Below are positions 24,664-37,185 of a stretch of DNA of 64,000 nt, piece after piece. The position numbers and the translations under genes were made by a program. Numbering within the stretch: position 1 is the first letter of the stretch; every line of letters begins with the position of its first letter. Source of the DNA: Melanocharis versteri (lineage: Eukaryota > Chordata > Aves > Passeriformes > Melanocharitidae); contig VZTG01008545.1 in the NCBI GenBank assembly GCA_013397845.1, positions 1,457,907-1,521,906 of the forward strand. The letters run 5' to 3'. The notes under the pieces were generated by a model. It worked only from the letters and a program-made list of their open reading frames with translations, was not told where the DNA came from and made no database searches.

Positions 24664-27421
24664 CCTCTGGCAGTGCTGCACTCCTGCTGATTGTGCAGAA
24701 CCACAAGGAATGGTCATACAAAACTGAAAAAAACTCACCCGATGTTATACCAGCAATGCCGTGCACAGCTCATGGCTGCCTCATGGCCAGGCCGTTGAAG
24801 GCGTGAGCCTGTTTGCACAGGAGCAGAGGAGCAGCCCTGAGCCCCCAGCACCCCTGCTGCAAGGCACACATGCCTCTCCCCACAGCACCCAGCCAAGAGA
24901 GAGCCAAACCCCCAAACGTATGTCCCCCCGGGCACTTTCCTCCCTTTGGTCACCCCCACAGTCATTTCTTGGTCGCTGCCATAGCACAAGAACAGGAGAC
25001 CAAGTTGGGGATGAAGTGAAGCCATGCAGCCAGTCCTGCTCTGCTAATCCCCACTGCCTGCATGACTGGGAGGGGTCAGGGTGCCTCAGCCTTCATCATC
25101 TCTGGCACATCAGCCTCTGCCACCCCAGTCACCGTGCCCAGGCCTTGGGGTGCAGCTCTGTCCTGGCACACCTCGTGCTGCATGCAGGAACGGCTGCTGC
25201 TCACAGGTCTCCTCTTTCCTTCTCCAATTACCCCGAGCTGTGTGGGTGTGTTTGCACTGGCACTGCCAGACGAGGCCAAGCAGGTTGTTCCAAGGTGCTA
25301 ATCAGCATCAGAGCACAGGAACAAGCTGCTTTGTTCTGAGGTATCACAGCCCTTTTCCTTAGTGCGCGGTGGTTTGCTGACTCGGAGCAGCTCTTTTGCT
25401 GTGCCAAGGCTGCTTGAACTTAGAAAGAGGGAGCTGGCAGGGAGAGCACTGGAGGCCTGGGCTCTAGTCCCAGCCTTGCCACAAGGTTTCCAGGAAAAGG
25501 ACCTGGGCTGTGGTCCGTTCCCAGCCCGCAGTTACTCCAGCCCTCAATGGCGACGTTCCTCCCTCCATCAGCGGCTGCCCTCAGTGCAGGGCCAGAGCCG
25601 GTGGCTGCACTTCCCCCCATTCAGCTCACAGAAAAAAGAGAAGATATTTTCTGATTTATTTGCAATCATAAAGGCTTATTTGTCAATCATTCTGGCTTAT
25701 TTCAGTGAAGGTTTGAAACATAGGTTGTAGGCAGAGCTCTGACAGCCACAAAGGATCACGTTATGCCTAAAAGGAGTTTAACTTTTCATCCTTTCATGAT
25801 CTGTGGAAGATTTTACTTTCATGACTTCCACAATCTCTCCCAATATGCCAGTATGTTCACAATGGTGATGTCACAATCTGCAGGGAGAGAAGAGCATGGT
25901 AAAAAGATCCCCAGATGCTGTGCAAAATGGGAAGGGCCACATCTAAGGCACATGGAGAACTGCACCCTTGGCAAGCAACCCTCCATCCACCCCGCAGGGC
26001 AAGGAGCAGTGGAGGCATCCCAAGTATTTTGAATGATGACCCTCCTGACTCTTTAATACCTTATTTTCTTTAATATATTTTGAAATAATTTTCTACCAAA
26101 AGATCAATGGAGGCAATCTAGGAGTGGCTTCACAACATGTGCCATGTGCACACAAAACATTTGCAGAAGCCCCAGTCCTGATAAGTGATAGGGAGAAAAT
26201 AACACAAAGACTCCTGACAATAACCACAGTCACCTGGAGTTTCGGGTAAAAGGGAATTTTTTGATATCCAGGGGATTTTTTTCTGGACTCCAGGCCAGAC
26301 TGTGGGTTTTTTAAACAATGGGTATCAAGCTGTGATCACAGGCTTGAATCACATTAAGGTTAACCCAAGATATGTAAAACTCAGCAGTCTCCATTTGGGG
26401 GATTTGTGGGAGGTTTTTCTCATTACATGGTTTAGACTTGCTGCCTGGGGTTAGTTGTTCCCCAAACAAGATCCAGAGAAGTCCATTGCTGAGGGAAAGC
26501 CCAGAACAGCCCGGACTAGTGCTGTAAGAAGAAGGCAAGTCCTCCTCACCTCCCAAATTTTAAAGCAAGCACATTCTCCAACCCCACTGTCCCCGTAAAC
26601 CTGGAATGAGCTCTCACCTCTCTCCAGGTGTGCTGAGGGGAGGGACATGTGAGCCAGACCATGAGGATGGAGACTTGCTCAGGGCTCTGCACCCAGGGGA
26701 GACCCAGGACTCTGTGAATCCCAGGACACGCCAGGGCCAGGCACAATGAACAACAGTGAAAAACAGTGAATTTTCCAGCAGGAAATTGATCACATTTGGG
26801 ACGAACCTTGATCCCACACCAACACTGCATGGTGCTGGGAAATGACATTAGTCCTCCTGATGGGAACAAAACCAGTCAATTTCCAGCACACGCCGTATGA
26901 TGGTGCCTTCCTAGACTCTCAGCACTGCTCATGCTGAGAGCAGACACATTTTCCCTAGGGAAAACAGACTCAAAATATCCATTCATTTCAAGAAAATAAT
27001 TCAGTACCTCTAAAGGGTATCTGGTTCTGTGACTTGCAGTCTGTCTTGTAGTCACCTGCTCCACCATTACTGCTCAGTGTGTCAACCTGGAGGTCCAGGA
27101 AGGGCAAACACAGGTCAGTAAATGGGATGGTGAAACAAAACCCATCCATAATGATGATGTCAGACTGGCACTAAGTCTTTTTGATGTCATCCAGCAGCTC
27201 ACTGAAATCTTTAAGTGATTTTGTGCTGTGGGAAAGAACAAGCACAGGAAGAAAGCACTGTCAGCAAGAAGGAGGTGACACTCGGGGCTGTCACCCCACA
27301 GAACCCTCCATTTGCTTCACACCAGCTGCTGGCTGGAAAGGGGGCTGTCTGTGATCCCCAACCCCAATGTACTTTTGGAGAAGGCAGATGTGCCAGGCAG
27401 GGCAGGAGCTCCTGGGTGCTA

Positions 27422-27573
27422 ATGGCATGGGGATGCTCATCCCAAGGGAGCAGCCTGGGGTCTCCCCAGTGCCCACCCAGGCAGGCAGGACCTGCTGATG
27501 GCATGGGGATGCTCATCCCGAGGGAGCAGCCTGGGGTCTCCCCAGTGCCCACCCAGGCAGGCAGGACCTGCAG
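27422..27573 (+). repeat. 76-bp tandem duplication
   Basis: Two adjacent copies of a 76-base GC-rich unit starting ATGGCATGGGGATGCTCATC, at 27422 and 27498. They are nearly identical; one A/G difference is seen, after the CATCCC. Confidence 0.95.
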
Positions 27574-29650
27574 CTCTGCAGGGACCCTCACTCCTGCCCT
27601 TGTGTGGGACCTAAACCACTGACCCACTCAGCCTAGTACTGAACCAGTGACTTTCTGGCCCAAAGGCAAGAACACTCTCAACCAAGTCAACCTTGAACTG
27701 ATTATTTTAAAATTACATTTGCTAAAAGCAAGAATGAGCAGAAGAGTTGGGGGAAGCAGGGAGTCACATTGCTCTAATCATTTACATTTCAGTGACAGCT
27801 TTACTGCCTTTATTTCAAGTCAGCTTTGCAAAAGCCCTTCATCAAGCAGTGCAGAGCTCTCCTGCAGCACATGTTTCAAGTCCATAGTAGCATTTTGGAT
27901 ACTTCCCATCACTGGGCTGCGAGAGCGCGGGCAGGAGCACGACCTCCCTCGAGTGCTCACAGAAAGTGAGTCCAAGCCATCCTGGACAGGGTTCTTGGCT
28001 TGACATGACCGAAAAGGGTTTCTGTTTAAACTTCCCTTTGAAGTTAAACAAACTCAGACAAAGCACAACAAAACTGATTAGGAGCTTTCCCCCACCTTTA
28101 TAATACTTTAAGCTCTGTGTGCCATTAGAATACTGTTAACTGCACATGTGATGAACCTACACAGAGGCGTATTGGATCTACAGCCTGAATTATTATAAAA
28201 GTGGGCAAGGAAAGAAAAGGAAATTTTTCCTCCACTAAAAGCAGTTCATCCACATCCTTCCCTGCTAAACAACAAGTGACATTTGCAGACAGTGCTGTCT
28301 GCCCACAGCCCACCTGCTCCAGTGTGACGGGGTTGGTTGCTCATGTTCTGAGCACAAACTGGAGATAGAACAAAATCTCTGCTTCCCTCAGTGCCTGGCT
28401 GTTCCTCCCCTGCCATGCAGGATGGGTCAGGATGAGAGACAGGAATCTGCAATCATCTGCCACCTCTAAAGCCACTGAGTTTGGTCCGAACTCCTGGAGG
28501 AGCCAGCAGAGACCTTTCCTGCCTCCCGGCACACCAAGGTCTCTGGCAGGCGCAGCCTGGGACCAGCAGGGGAACAAAAGCCATTCAGCCCCCGAAGTCA
28601 GGTAACGTTTTTGCCAGGTTATGTCATGACATTGGCCAAGTTTGGGCTGGGGCACATGGTCATAAAGAAAACCAGCCACCCAGAGCTGGGGGTGACAGGG
28701 GGGCCATAAAACTCTCCCAGCAGCTGCAGGCGGGCCAGTGTCTCCCGTGCAGGACCATCAGCTCGTTTGGGGCTGCCAGGGCTTCTTCGCCTGCTTCAGG
28801 AGCTGCTACAGAGTCCTGTGAGCTCTGATTGAGAAGGAGCTTTGTAGTTCACAGTCTGCACAAACAGTAAACTACATTGGAATTAATCCCAAATATATTT
28901 TTAAAAAGCAGAAACGTTGATTTTTTTAGGTTTTCTTTCCCTGCTCCCCTTTTATTTTCAACAGAAAAACCTGGCATTTTGAAAGTTTATTTTGAAATTG
29001 AAATAAGGCTGAGTGGGGGGGGCCTACACTGAAACAGGGATCGCAGCTAACAGAACGTCTCTGTATGGAATACAACAAGGAAATTATTTCCTCAAGGTGG
29101 AAATTTATTGCTCCAAGGTGGAAGGCAGAGTGTTTTAAAGAGGTTTTTAATTAATAAAGGGAAACGTGCCAAGAATGTGTTGCATGTTTGAGCTCTCTGC
29201 ATTAAATACTGCTAACCTGTTGAGGGCTAATTTAGGCTTCAATTAATAAATAACAATACACATAGAGGCATAAACAGCCTCCTGCACCTTCAGCAAAATG
29301 CATTTAGATGGCTCTATCACATTTTAAACAAATTTTAGGCAAAGAGGTGCTATCTCTTGGGATGCCAAGTAGCTCAAGGCACTTGTCTCCTCACGTCAGG
29401 ACGCAAAGCCAAGTATCAAATGCCCCTGGAGCTGGAGAACAGCAGTGTGGTAGGGCTTGGCAGGATATTTATAGCGTCCTTGGAACAGGAAGGGACTGTG
29501 AGACACTAAAGAATTTTTCTGTTTGGTATTTTTTCCCGCAGTAATGCCATTCTAGGCATTCTCACCCACAGCCAGGATGCAGTTTCCCAGTGGTCCCAGT
29601 CCCTTAGGTGTTAAGTCTCACTGACTTCCATCAAAACCTAATCCTGCTCG

Positions 29651-29745
29651 GCCCAGATTTTCAAAGGCATTTAGGCTCTTAAACGTGCAGATTTGTGCTG
29701 AGTGGGATTTTTTTCAAAGCACCTCAACATTTTAAGTGTCTCAGG
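29651..29745 (+). repeat. Ancient sauropsid-type repeat fragment
   Basis: GCCCAGATTTTCAAAGGCAT followed by TTAGG, and a second TTTTTTCAAAGCACCT block about 45 bases later, resemble dispersed ancient repeats of birds and turtles. The family assignment is from memory and uncertain. Confidence 0.45.
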
Positions 29746-30307
29746 GGGGAATGGTGCCACATTTTATCCTACAGGTTTTCTTCCTCATGGTCCCCAGGTG
29801 AGGCATCTCCTGGCACTGGGTTCCACAAGTTCATCGTGTGAGGCTCCACCAACGAGCACACACTTACCCTGATTTAAATTTCTCCCCGCTTTGCCATGCT
29901 TCAGTTTTCATTTTCATAGACAGTCAGCCCAAACTGGAGCATCTAATCCCCCATGCCTAAATCATTCATTATTTCATGCACTTCTGCATGTCCTCCCTTC
30001 TCCCAGCGACACAGAATAATTAACATATAAAAGTCTGGTGATAAGTGAAGTTTACGATCCAAACTAGAGGAATGAAGGCTCAGAAGTGAACATTATAAGA
30101 GCCCTGTGCCCATAAATATCCCACTTCTGGTGGGCTACCCAGCCAATTAATTACAGGCAGAAATTCTGGCTGAGCATTCATTGCCCACATAAGCTCCTTG
30201 CTGAAAAATAAACCTCCAGAGTCGTCAGGAGAAAATGAAGTAGGAGATGGTGTGCTGGAGAGAAAAATACACACTGACAAAGAATAGGACATGACCTATG
30301 TTCTGTA

Positions 30308-30329
30308 GGGGGTGGGATGGGGTGGGGGG
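30308..30329 (+). other. Predicted G-quadruplex motif
   Basis: Four G runs of 5, 3, 4 and 6 bases separated by loops of 1, 2 and 1 bases (GGGGGTGGGATGGGGT then six G). This meets the strict quadruplex pattern with very short loops. Confidence 0.85.
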
Positions 30330-30732
30330 TTTGTGTCTACTCTGCTGTAGTGAAAAAAAGAAAAACTCTCCCCTTCTTTAGGGAAAAAGAAACTGTGCAA
30401 GAATACAGTGGCCAAGCCATGGGCTTCTTAAAAAACCAGGAATTATTAATTTTCACCTTTTCTCATAAGCTAATACAAGCATCAGCCCCTCTTGGTGGCC
30501 CCTGACGCCTGGGTACAGGAGAGCCTCACCCGGCTCCTGGGCTTGGATCCCCCTCCCTGGTGTGGCTTAACCATTGAGCAGAGCTCCACACTCATCCCTC
30601 TGCTGTACTTGAGGAGCTTGAGCACGCAGAGGGTCTGGAAACCTTTGGTTGTCCCCTACAGGTGGGCGTGTGCAGTGCTGTCCACCCGTGAGACACACGG
30701 GGCAAAGGCAACAAGGAGCACGATCTGAGATC

Positions 30733-31310
30733 ACCGAGTCCAGGATGGTTTGGATTGGAAGGGACCTTAAAGACCATCTCATTTCACCCCCTGCCTTGGG
30801 CAGAGATGCCACCCACTAGGTCAGGTTGCTTAGAGCCCCATCCCACCCAGCACTGAACACTTCCAAGAATGGGGCAGTCACAACTTTTCTGGGAAAACTG
30901 TGCCAGTGTCTCATCACCTTCAGAGTGAAGAATTCCCTCCTAATATCTAATCTAAACCTGCCAGTGTGAAGCCATTTCTCCCTATCCAGTCACTTCAGGC
31001 CCTTGTCCAATGTCCCCCTCCAGCTCTTTTGCAGCCCCTTTAGGCACTGGACAGGGCTCTCAGGCCTTCTCTTCTCCAGGCTGAGCAGCCCCAGCTCTCC
31101 CAGCCTGTCTCCAGAGCAGAGCTGCTCTATCCCTCTGAGCACCTTCATGGCCTCCTCTGGGCCTGTTCCATCAGGTCCACATCTCTCCTGTGGTGAGCAT
31201 CCCAACGCTGGTCACAGTGCTGCAGGTGAGGTGTCACAAGAGAGGAGTAGAGGGCGAGAGTCCCCTTCCTTGACCTGCTGGGGATGCTGATTTTGAAGCA
31301 GCCCAGAGTG
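30733..31310 (-). mobile_element. CR1 LINE 3'-end fragment (longest copy in the window)
   Basis: Reverse-complement CR1, beginning at its 3' end with GATGGTTTGGATTGGAAGGG and running through CTCCAGGCTGAGCAGCCCCA to a more 5' region around 31310. It covers about 580 bases and is 5'-truncated. The open frames here are remnants of the element. Confidence 0.95.
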
Positions 31311-34300
31311 CAGTTGGCTGTAAGAAGTTGCAGCCGCTTTCTCAGCAGAGGTTGGGACTCGGGTACAGCTTCAGCAAAAGCTCATTGGTGTAAACAGCAA
31401 GAAAGATCTGTGACCTGGAGAGAGGGGGAGATGAGCCCAGACAGCTGCCTGTGGCTGCCAGACCCTGTACACCGAGCCAGCACTTTCACATTAAATGTCC
31501 CAAACGACATCTCTCTGCCCACAGGCACCATTTCAAGTGTGAGGCAGCTCACTCTGCCACAGTCATCATCACGGGTCACTGCCCAGTGTGGGGGGGTCCT
31601 GCCCACCTCTCCACGCATCACGCACCCCACTGGCCCCTTGGAGCCTGGCACGTGCTGCTCGCTTCCCTGCAGGGAGCCTGGTCCTGCAGCCAGAGCTCTC
31701 GGAAACCTCCAATGCTCCTGACTGGGTTTCCTGACATTAGCCAGGCCTGGCTATATATTACTGGGATATACAATTAAGGCTCAGAAGTTTGCATACAGTA
31801 GCTGGCTTTTGTAAGACAAGGAAATCAAAGAGTGTGACCAAGAGGGATTTTTCAATGTGAAAATTGAGTATTAAAAGGGTGCTTAAGCCAGCTGAGCCAA
31901 AACCACAAGGGAGAAAGGGCTGCCTAGTAAAGTACCAAACAATCACATTTTAAGAACGGTAAGTATCAAACAGGTGAGGGGATCTGCAGCTGAAATGCAT
32001 TTCATACAGACTCTGGGCCAGTGCAGGCAATGGCACCAGGGAGGACAGTGAACTGGCAGCCACCCTAAGTGCCCACAGGGGCCAGACCCCCATGCCCTCC
32101 ACCCATCCCCTCCAGGCCACAGCACATGGGAACACACCTTACAACAGCCTCAAGAAAGATGCTGTAAGGATGTAGTAAGAAAATTGGAGGCAACGCATCC
32201 ATCCTAGCAAGTATCTGGATCTCCATGTGCCACTTCCACAATGGCTCCATGAAACAGCTGGGTGCTTCTTACCTTCCCCAAGTGGCTCTTGGCATGGCTG
32301 GGAGGGTGGAACTTGCTCTTTGATGCCACCACCTTATGAGGTCACTTCCAGAAGAAAAAAACACACAGGCAAATGCTGGGGCAAATTCCTGGATAAACAA
32401 AATTCCAGCATTAACACAGGCTCATCATTCTTAATTCACTGGGTTTGCATTGCTGAGCAGTTTAGGCACACACCTGCTCCAATCAGGAGGAGGAAATCAG
32501 CCATGGTGATGCTGTATGGACAGGGGAATCATCCCTCCTGGCATCCCGGGGGAGCAGCCTGCCTCCATGCCAAGGTGGGAGCAGCCAGCAGTGCGATGGA
32601 GAGCATCCCACCATCCTGGCACCTGGCTAACAGCAAAAACTGCTGAGCGCTCCCATGAAGGGCTGTGCCTTTGAGCTTTAGGGGGTCATCCTCCCTTCTT
32701 TGTGCACCCATCATGCCTGGAAGCAGAGCCCAGGTACAGACCTTTGCTCTCACTGGGACCCTTCCCAAGGCTCCAGCATCCCTGCAGTCCATGTGGAGCG
32801 GCTGACTCTGACCAGAGAACCTCTGGCAGCCATTCCTGGGCTCTTTGCAGAGTTCACTTGCAAACAAGTTGCCAGTTCCTCACCAAAGAATCCAGCTCTG
32901 TGACAGATCTCCAGCTTTTATGTAAGCATGCCAGTGGGATAGCTCACATCCATGATTGCTCCTTGCCTTGGATTTTCAGGAGAAAGAGCATTAACAATTG
33001 CCACTTTATTTCAGTTAGTCAACAGCTCCGTGCTGCGAATCTGGACACTCTGTGAGCACTCGTTCCAGGACACACACGTTTCCCGAGATGTATCTTTGAG
33101 TAAGCCACAAATATTTGTTTCTTGGAGCAAACAGTGGTGAAAAATTGAAACTAGCTCATGCAGAAGAACTCATTAACTTCATTTAATTGACAATCCACTC
33201 ATTACTCTGAGGCTGAAAGGGCCAGAGGAAATGCACACACCTAGAGGAAGCTGTGGAAAGTGCAAAGCTTTCTAAGTTGTTTTTTGCAGGATTGAAAAGC
33301 CCCTCGGAGGAGAGAAAGGCAGAGCAGGGCTGAGGACCTGGCAGGCTACAAGACAGCACAAAGACAGTGGTGGAGCAGGGACCGGGCAAACCCAGGAATT
33401 GTGCTCATCACCCAAACCCATGGATGCTGCAAGCACCCCTGACCTTGGGCTGAGCCATCTGGTGCACACAAACCAACCAAAAATTCCAACAGGAATTGTT
33501 TTTACTCTGGTTTTACTCTGCTGAACGCTCAGGGCTCCAGGCAAGGCCAATGAAGAGGCAGCGATGACCAGCACAGCAGCCCAGACATGTCCCCAGGGAT
33601 GCTGTGATCCCTCCAGCCCCATCCTGGAGCCAGGGATGTGTCATGGACATGTTAAAAGTAACCACACCAATCTATCCTTCCAGCCTGGAGAGGTAGCTGG
33701 GTGAGGACGTGTCCTCGTCGGCCTTCTCATGTCCAAACTGTCCGAGGCAAGAGAGGTTAATTAACAGAAAACCCACCTCTTCTTCAGCCACTCCAGCACC
33801 AGTCTGGGCAGCCAGGAGGAGGAGGAAGGGCAGGAGGAATGCATCCAGACTGAGCCATAACTCACAGAGATAGACTTTTGCTTTCTAACATGTTCCTGCA
33901 GAGCTGTGGGACCCCGTTCCCAGAGCCCCACAGCACATCTGATGCCACTGCCGCTCATTTCAATATGATTTTGCAGTTTACTGGACCTGAGCTCCCACTA
34001 TGGGGAAAGAAAAGGATTATTCTCTGGCCCCGTTTCAGAGCTGGTGCTGTGAAGGTCTGATCTACAGCCTCGCAGGAGCCGAGCAGTGATCCCACCACAC
34101 AGCACACTGCAGGCATCTCTCCTACTCTGCTCTCTCAGCCTCCAGTTTTTGCTTTTTAATTTCCTGTGGCCACAGAGCACCACTGGAGGGTCTCCCAGGG
34201 ACAGTGTTTCCAACACATCATGGTCAAGGTTGGGGGGGGGGACACAGTAAGTTATGTCAGTCTCAGCACAGGGGAGTTGCCTGCAAGAAGGCTGTTTCTG

Positions 34301-36334
34301 ATGGATTATCCAAATATTTCAAGCCACAATCAGCCTTAAAGCAAAAAGCCCCCAAACACTCCAGGGAATATTTAACCTGGTTGCTGGTGATCCGAACCTG
34401 GCAGCGAACAGGGAAAGGTGACTGCAGGAGCAGCAACATGCTGCCTTGGGGTGCAAATTCGTGGGCTCTTGGGGAGCAGGTACCAAGCTGCCCTGGAGGA
34501 GAAGCCAGCACAGCAGAGGAAGCTGCATTTTGGGCAGCTGCTGGAGCCCTATCTTCACAGAGCAGCACAGCTCTGGCGATGCCACCACCTGGGAAAGGGC
34601 CAAACCTTGTACACTGGCTACTTTTGCTCGGAGCAGAGCAAATTATGCTCAAGAGCAGCCTTAAACTGAGTTTCCTGCCCCCAAGCCAGCACCTTGCTGT
34701 CCAAGTCTGCTGTGAAGTTCCAGCTCAAGGAGACTGTGCATCCTTTGCCCATGTCCTATTTTTATATTATTATTTACATTTCACAGCAATGCTCACCTTG
34801 CTTACAGGTCTGTGGGATGCCCCAGAAGTTATCAAGAAATGACTAAATCATGGCTAAAATTATGGTTAAACAAGCACCGACTATAAAACTTGAAGCATTT
34901 CAAAGCTGTCCTTCTCATTCCTGGGTATTTTTGCCTCTTTGCTGGTCAGGATTCTCAACACCCCCAGCACAGCTTTGTGCCATAGCCAGACAGTGCAGCT
35001 CTCTGAGCTGAGTTAGTTGATGGGGATTTTTTTCCTCAGAGTATGTAAATAAATATCAATATTCTAAACCAAAGACCTCCCAGTAACTAAATATTATTTA
35101 TCTTAAATTTATCTTCAAACTAAACAGCTCTGTCACATATGTACAATAATAAAGAAACAAATTACAAAAGAGGAATTTTATTTTATTGGTTTTATTCAAA
35201 GCCCACGTGTTATGTATCAATTCTGAACAACAGACTTTTCACAGTTCATTAGAGATGTTGTCAAAACTTTGGGTGAAGCTTGTTTCACTTCCCCACCAGT
35301 AACAGGAGACATCACAGCCTGGTTGTTTGTTTTAGTTTTATTCGCTCTTCACAACAGTGACCATTTTCAAACCATATCAGGGAAATCCTCCACTTCACTG
35401 GGGAAAGGCACTTGTGAGAAAAGAACAGCTGAGCATGTAGTCTGAATTTGGGTCTTTCTAGGTATTAACTTGATATCCCAAGTAGGGTTACTGACAATAA
35501 ACCCCAACATCTTGCTTCTTGTGTGTGACCAATCAGCACGTGATGGTGTATTTGCTAAGGATTTACAAAAAATATCTTTCTCATTTTATCGACACAGTCA
35601 CTTGGGTGGCAGCTCGTGGCATTTTGCATCCCAAAATATCTGAGAGACCACACACCTCGCACGTACCCCGATATAGATTTTGGCACTCGTGCATCTCCCT
35701 TCTCGGTAGCTGGTGGCTGTGCCGCCGGTGTCATCCGAGCAATGCACTGCGGCATTTCGGAGGTGTCAATCTCCGGAGTGCCGCACCCGGAGCTGCTCGC
35801 GGGGCATGACCGAGCACGCTGGGGACACTCAGCAGGGGCACTGCAGGGCGAGAGGCCCTCCTGCAAGCTTTAAGCAGGATGAAATCTCCCTGCTGGCACT
35901 GGAAATCTGTCTTGGGGAGGATCATAGGATAAAAACAAAGACATTCAAACCACGGAAGAAATTATTTTAAACGTTGTCAGGGGGATCTGCAACTCCTGCA
36001 ACAACGTTTGCAATGAGTAATTCTAGCTATGAAAAGAAATGGGTGAGCATAGCTTCAGTCAAGCCCAGCTTAGCAAGAATGCTGCTAATGCTGCTTCCTT
36101 CACCAGCGGCAGCCCTGGCCGGGGCTCCGGGCACTTGGCCAACCCATCCCCAGCCTGATGCAGCAGGTACTGGAGCATTACAACACCAACAGTGGCTCAA
36201 TCCTGCAGGGTGCTGAGCGCTGACCTGGCCAAGCACTTCAGCACATGCTTCATTTAATGGTGTGGGTGCTGGGAGCTCACCGGGACTTTTTTGTATTTGC
36301 AGTACCAGAGCTGAAGTTTGCTTCAGATCCAGTC
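31311..36334. other. Intergenic DNA 3' of PCBD2
   Basis: No gene recognised on either strand. The long open frame at 34204-34842 lacks recognisable domains. An AT-rich segment lies at 34860-35240 and a CpG-retaining patch at 35575-35870. CATSPER3, which occupies this interval in mammals, was not recognised. Confidence 0.6.
35575..35870. promoter_or_regulatory. CpG-retaining patch, possible regulatory element
   Basis: About 300 bases with clearly more CpG than the flanks, no CR1 similarity, and a near-palindrome CGGAGGTGTCAATCTCCGG at 35758-35776. A small CpG island, enhancer or old exon are all possible. I recognise no protein. Confidence 0.35.
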
Positions 36335-36482
36335 CTGCACCTGGGAGTGTCCAAGGCAGCCTGGATGGGGCTTGGAGCAAACCAGTCTAGTGGAAGGTGA
36401 CCCTGCCCACAGCAGGGGGTTGAAACGAGATGAGCTTTAAGGTTCCTTCCAACCCAAACCAGTCTGTGGTTATGTGATTCTA
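36335..36482 (+). mobile_element. CR1 LINE 3'-end fragment
   Basis: Plus-orientation tail of CR1: GGATGGGGCTTGGAGCAA, then CCTTCCAACCCAAACCAGTC and a terminal GTGATTCTAT. Short, 5'-truncated copy. Confidence 0.93.
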
Positions 36483-36854
36483 TACTCTCAGACGGGGAAA
36501 GGCTCTCAAGTAGTAACAGTGGATACAGCTGTTCCTGCCAGTTGAGCTGCAACTCCAAGGACACATCAGCAGCAGCTTGCACTGCTCTCCCCAGTGTCCC
36601 TTGCACTCGTCACTGGTCACTGGCAGAGATGGTGGTACCAAGCCAGAGGGGACTGACCTGGCCAGGCTGCTCTTACACTGTTTGAAGTGCAGAGATGTAC
36701 AAATCTATAGGAGGGAAGTGGCCAGGCATGGGGGAAGCTCATATGGCAGCTGCCACCAGTTCCTGTGGGCTTGGGGAACACCAAGACACATGGGTGGGCT
36801 CCTGGTTTCATTCCAGCTCAGTTTAGTTTATAAAAAAGGATTGTTCAAAACTTA

Positions 36855-36860
36855 TTTATT
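36855..36860 (-). terminator. PCBD2: Candidate poly(A) signal of PCBD2
   Basis: AATAAA on the minus strand about 230 bases past the PCBD2 stop codon. It is the best-placed canonical hexamer for the 3' end; cleavage would fall near 36835. Inferred without transcript data. Confidence 0.5.
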
Positions 36861-37089
36861 GCTGGTTTATGCACTGCATCCTCCTGCAGAGCCAGCAATG
36901 AGGAAGGACAAGCAGAGGCTTCCAGAAGGGTCTTAAGACTGAGGTACTGAAGGTCAGAAAAGCTCAGCCACTCCTTTTAAAAAATATCTTCCCTCCAGGG
37001 GCTTTGGAAATCAGGATTAAAAGGAAAGAGGGATCCCATTTAAACACAAAATATAGGTGGACACTGTATTAAGGCTATTTACATCCTGG

Positions 37090-37185
37090 TTAAACCGAGG
37101 CAGCAGCTTTGTCAATAAACTGAGCCAGCTTCACGTCTCTCTTGGTCAGCCCACCGCAGTCGTGGGAAATCAGAGTTATCTGAAC
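37090..37185 (-). CDS. PCBD2: PCBD2 last coding exon
   Basis: Encodes the C-terminal 31 residues of pterin-4a-carbinolamine dehydratase 2 (DCoH2), starting [20 protein letters not shown] and ending KAAASV before TAA. The acceptor is TAACAG at the upstream edge, and the exon is in phase 0 with the previous one. The enzyme dehydrates 4a-hydroxytetrahydrobiopterin during BH4 recycling. It also binds HNF1 dimerisation domains as a coactivator. The segment forms the last beta strand and C-terminal helix of the fold. The flanking intron to the next exon upstream is about 1.46 kb. Confidence 0.97.
   Translation of the reverse strand, partial: VQITLISHDCGGLTKRDVKLAQFIDKAAASV

Larger units (their letters stand above)
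22986..30300. other. Intergenic DNA, middle part
   Basis: No gene recognised. Contents seen: a TGC trinucleotide repeat at 23338-23364, a CR1 fragment at 24440-24663, a 76-bp tandem duplication at 27422-27573, AT-rich TAAT-bearing patches at 23470-23645 and 29095-29290, and an ancient repeat fragment at 29651-29745. Confidence 0.6.

Noticed and set aside
30990..31290. Open frames on both strands around 31000-31290
   Set aside because: They are parts of a CR1 3' region, which is mostly untranslated and truncated here.
34204..34842. 212-residue plus-strand open frame
   Set aside because: Composition looks random, other frames and the opposite strand are equally open, and no domain is recognisable.
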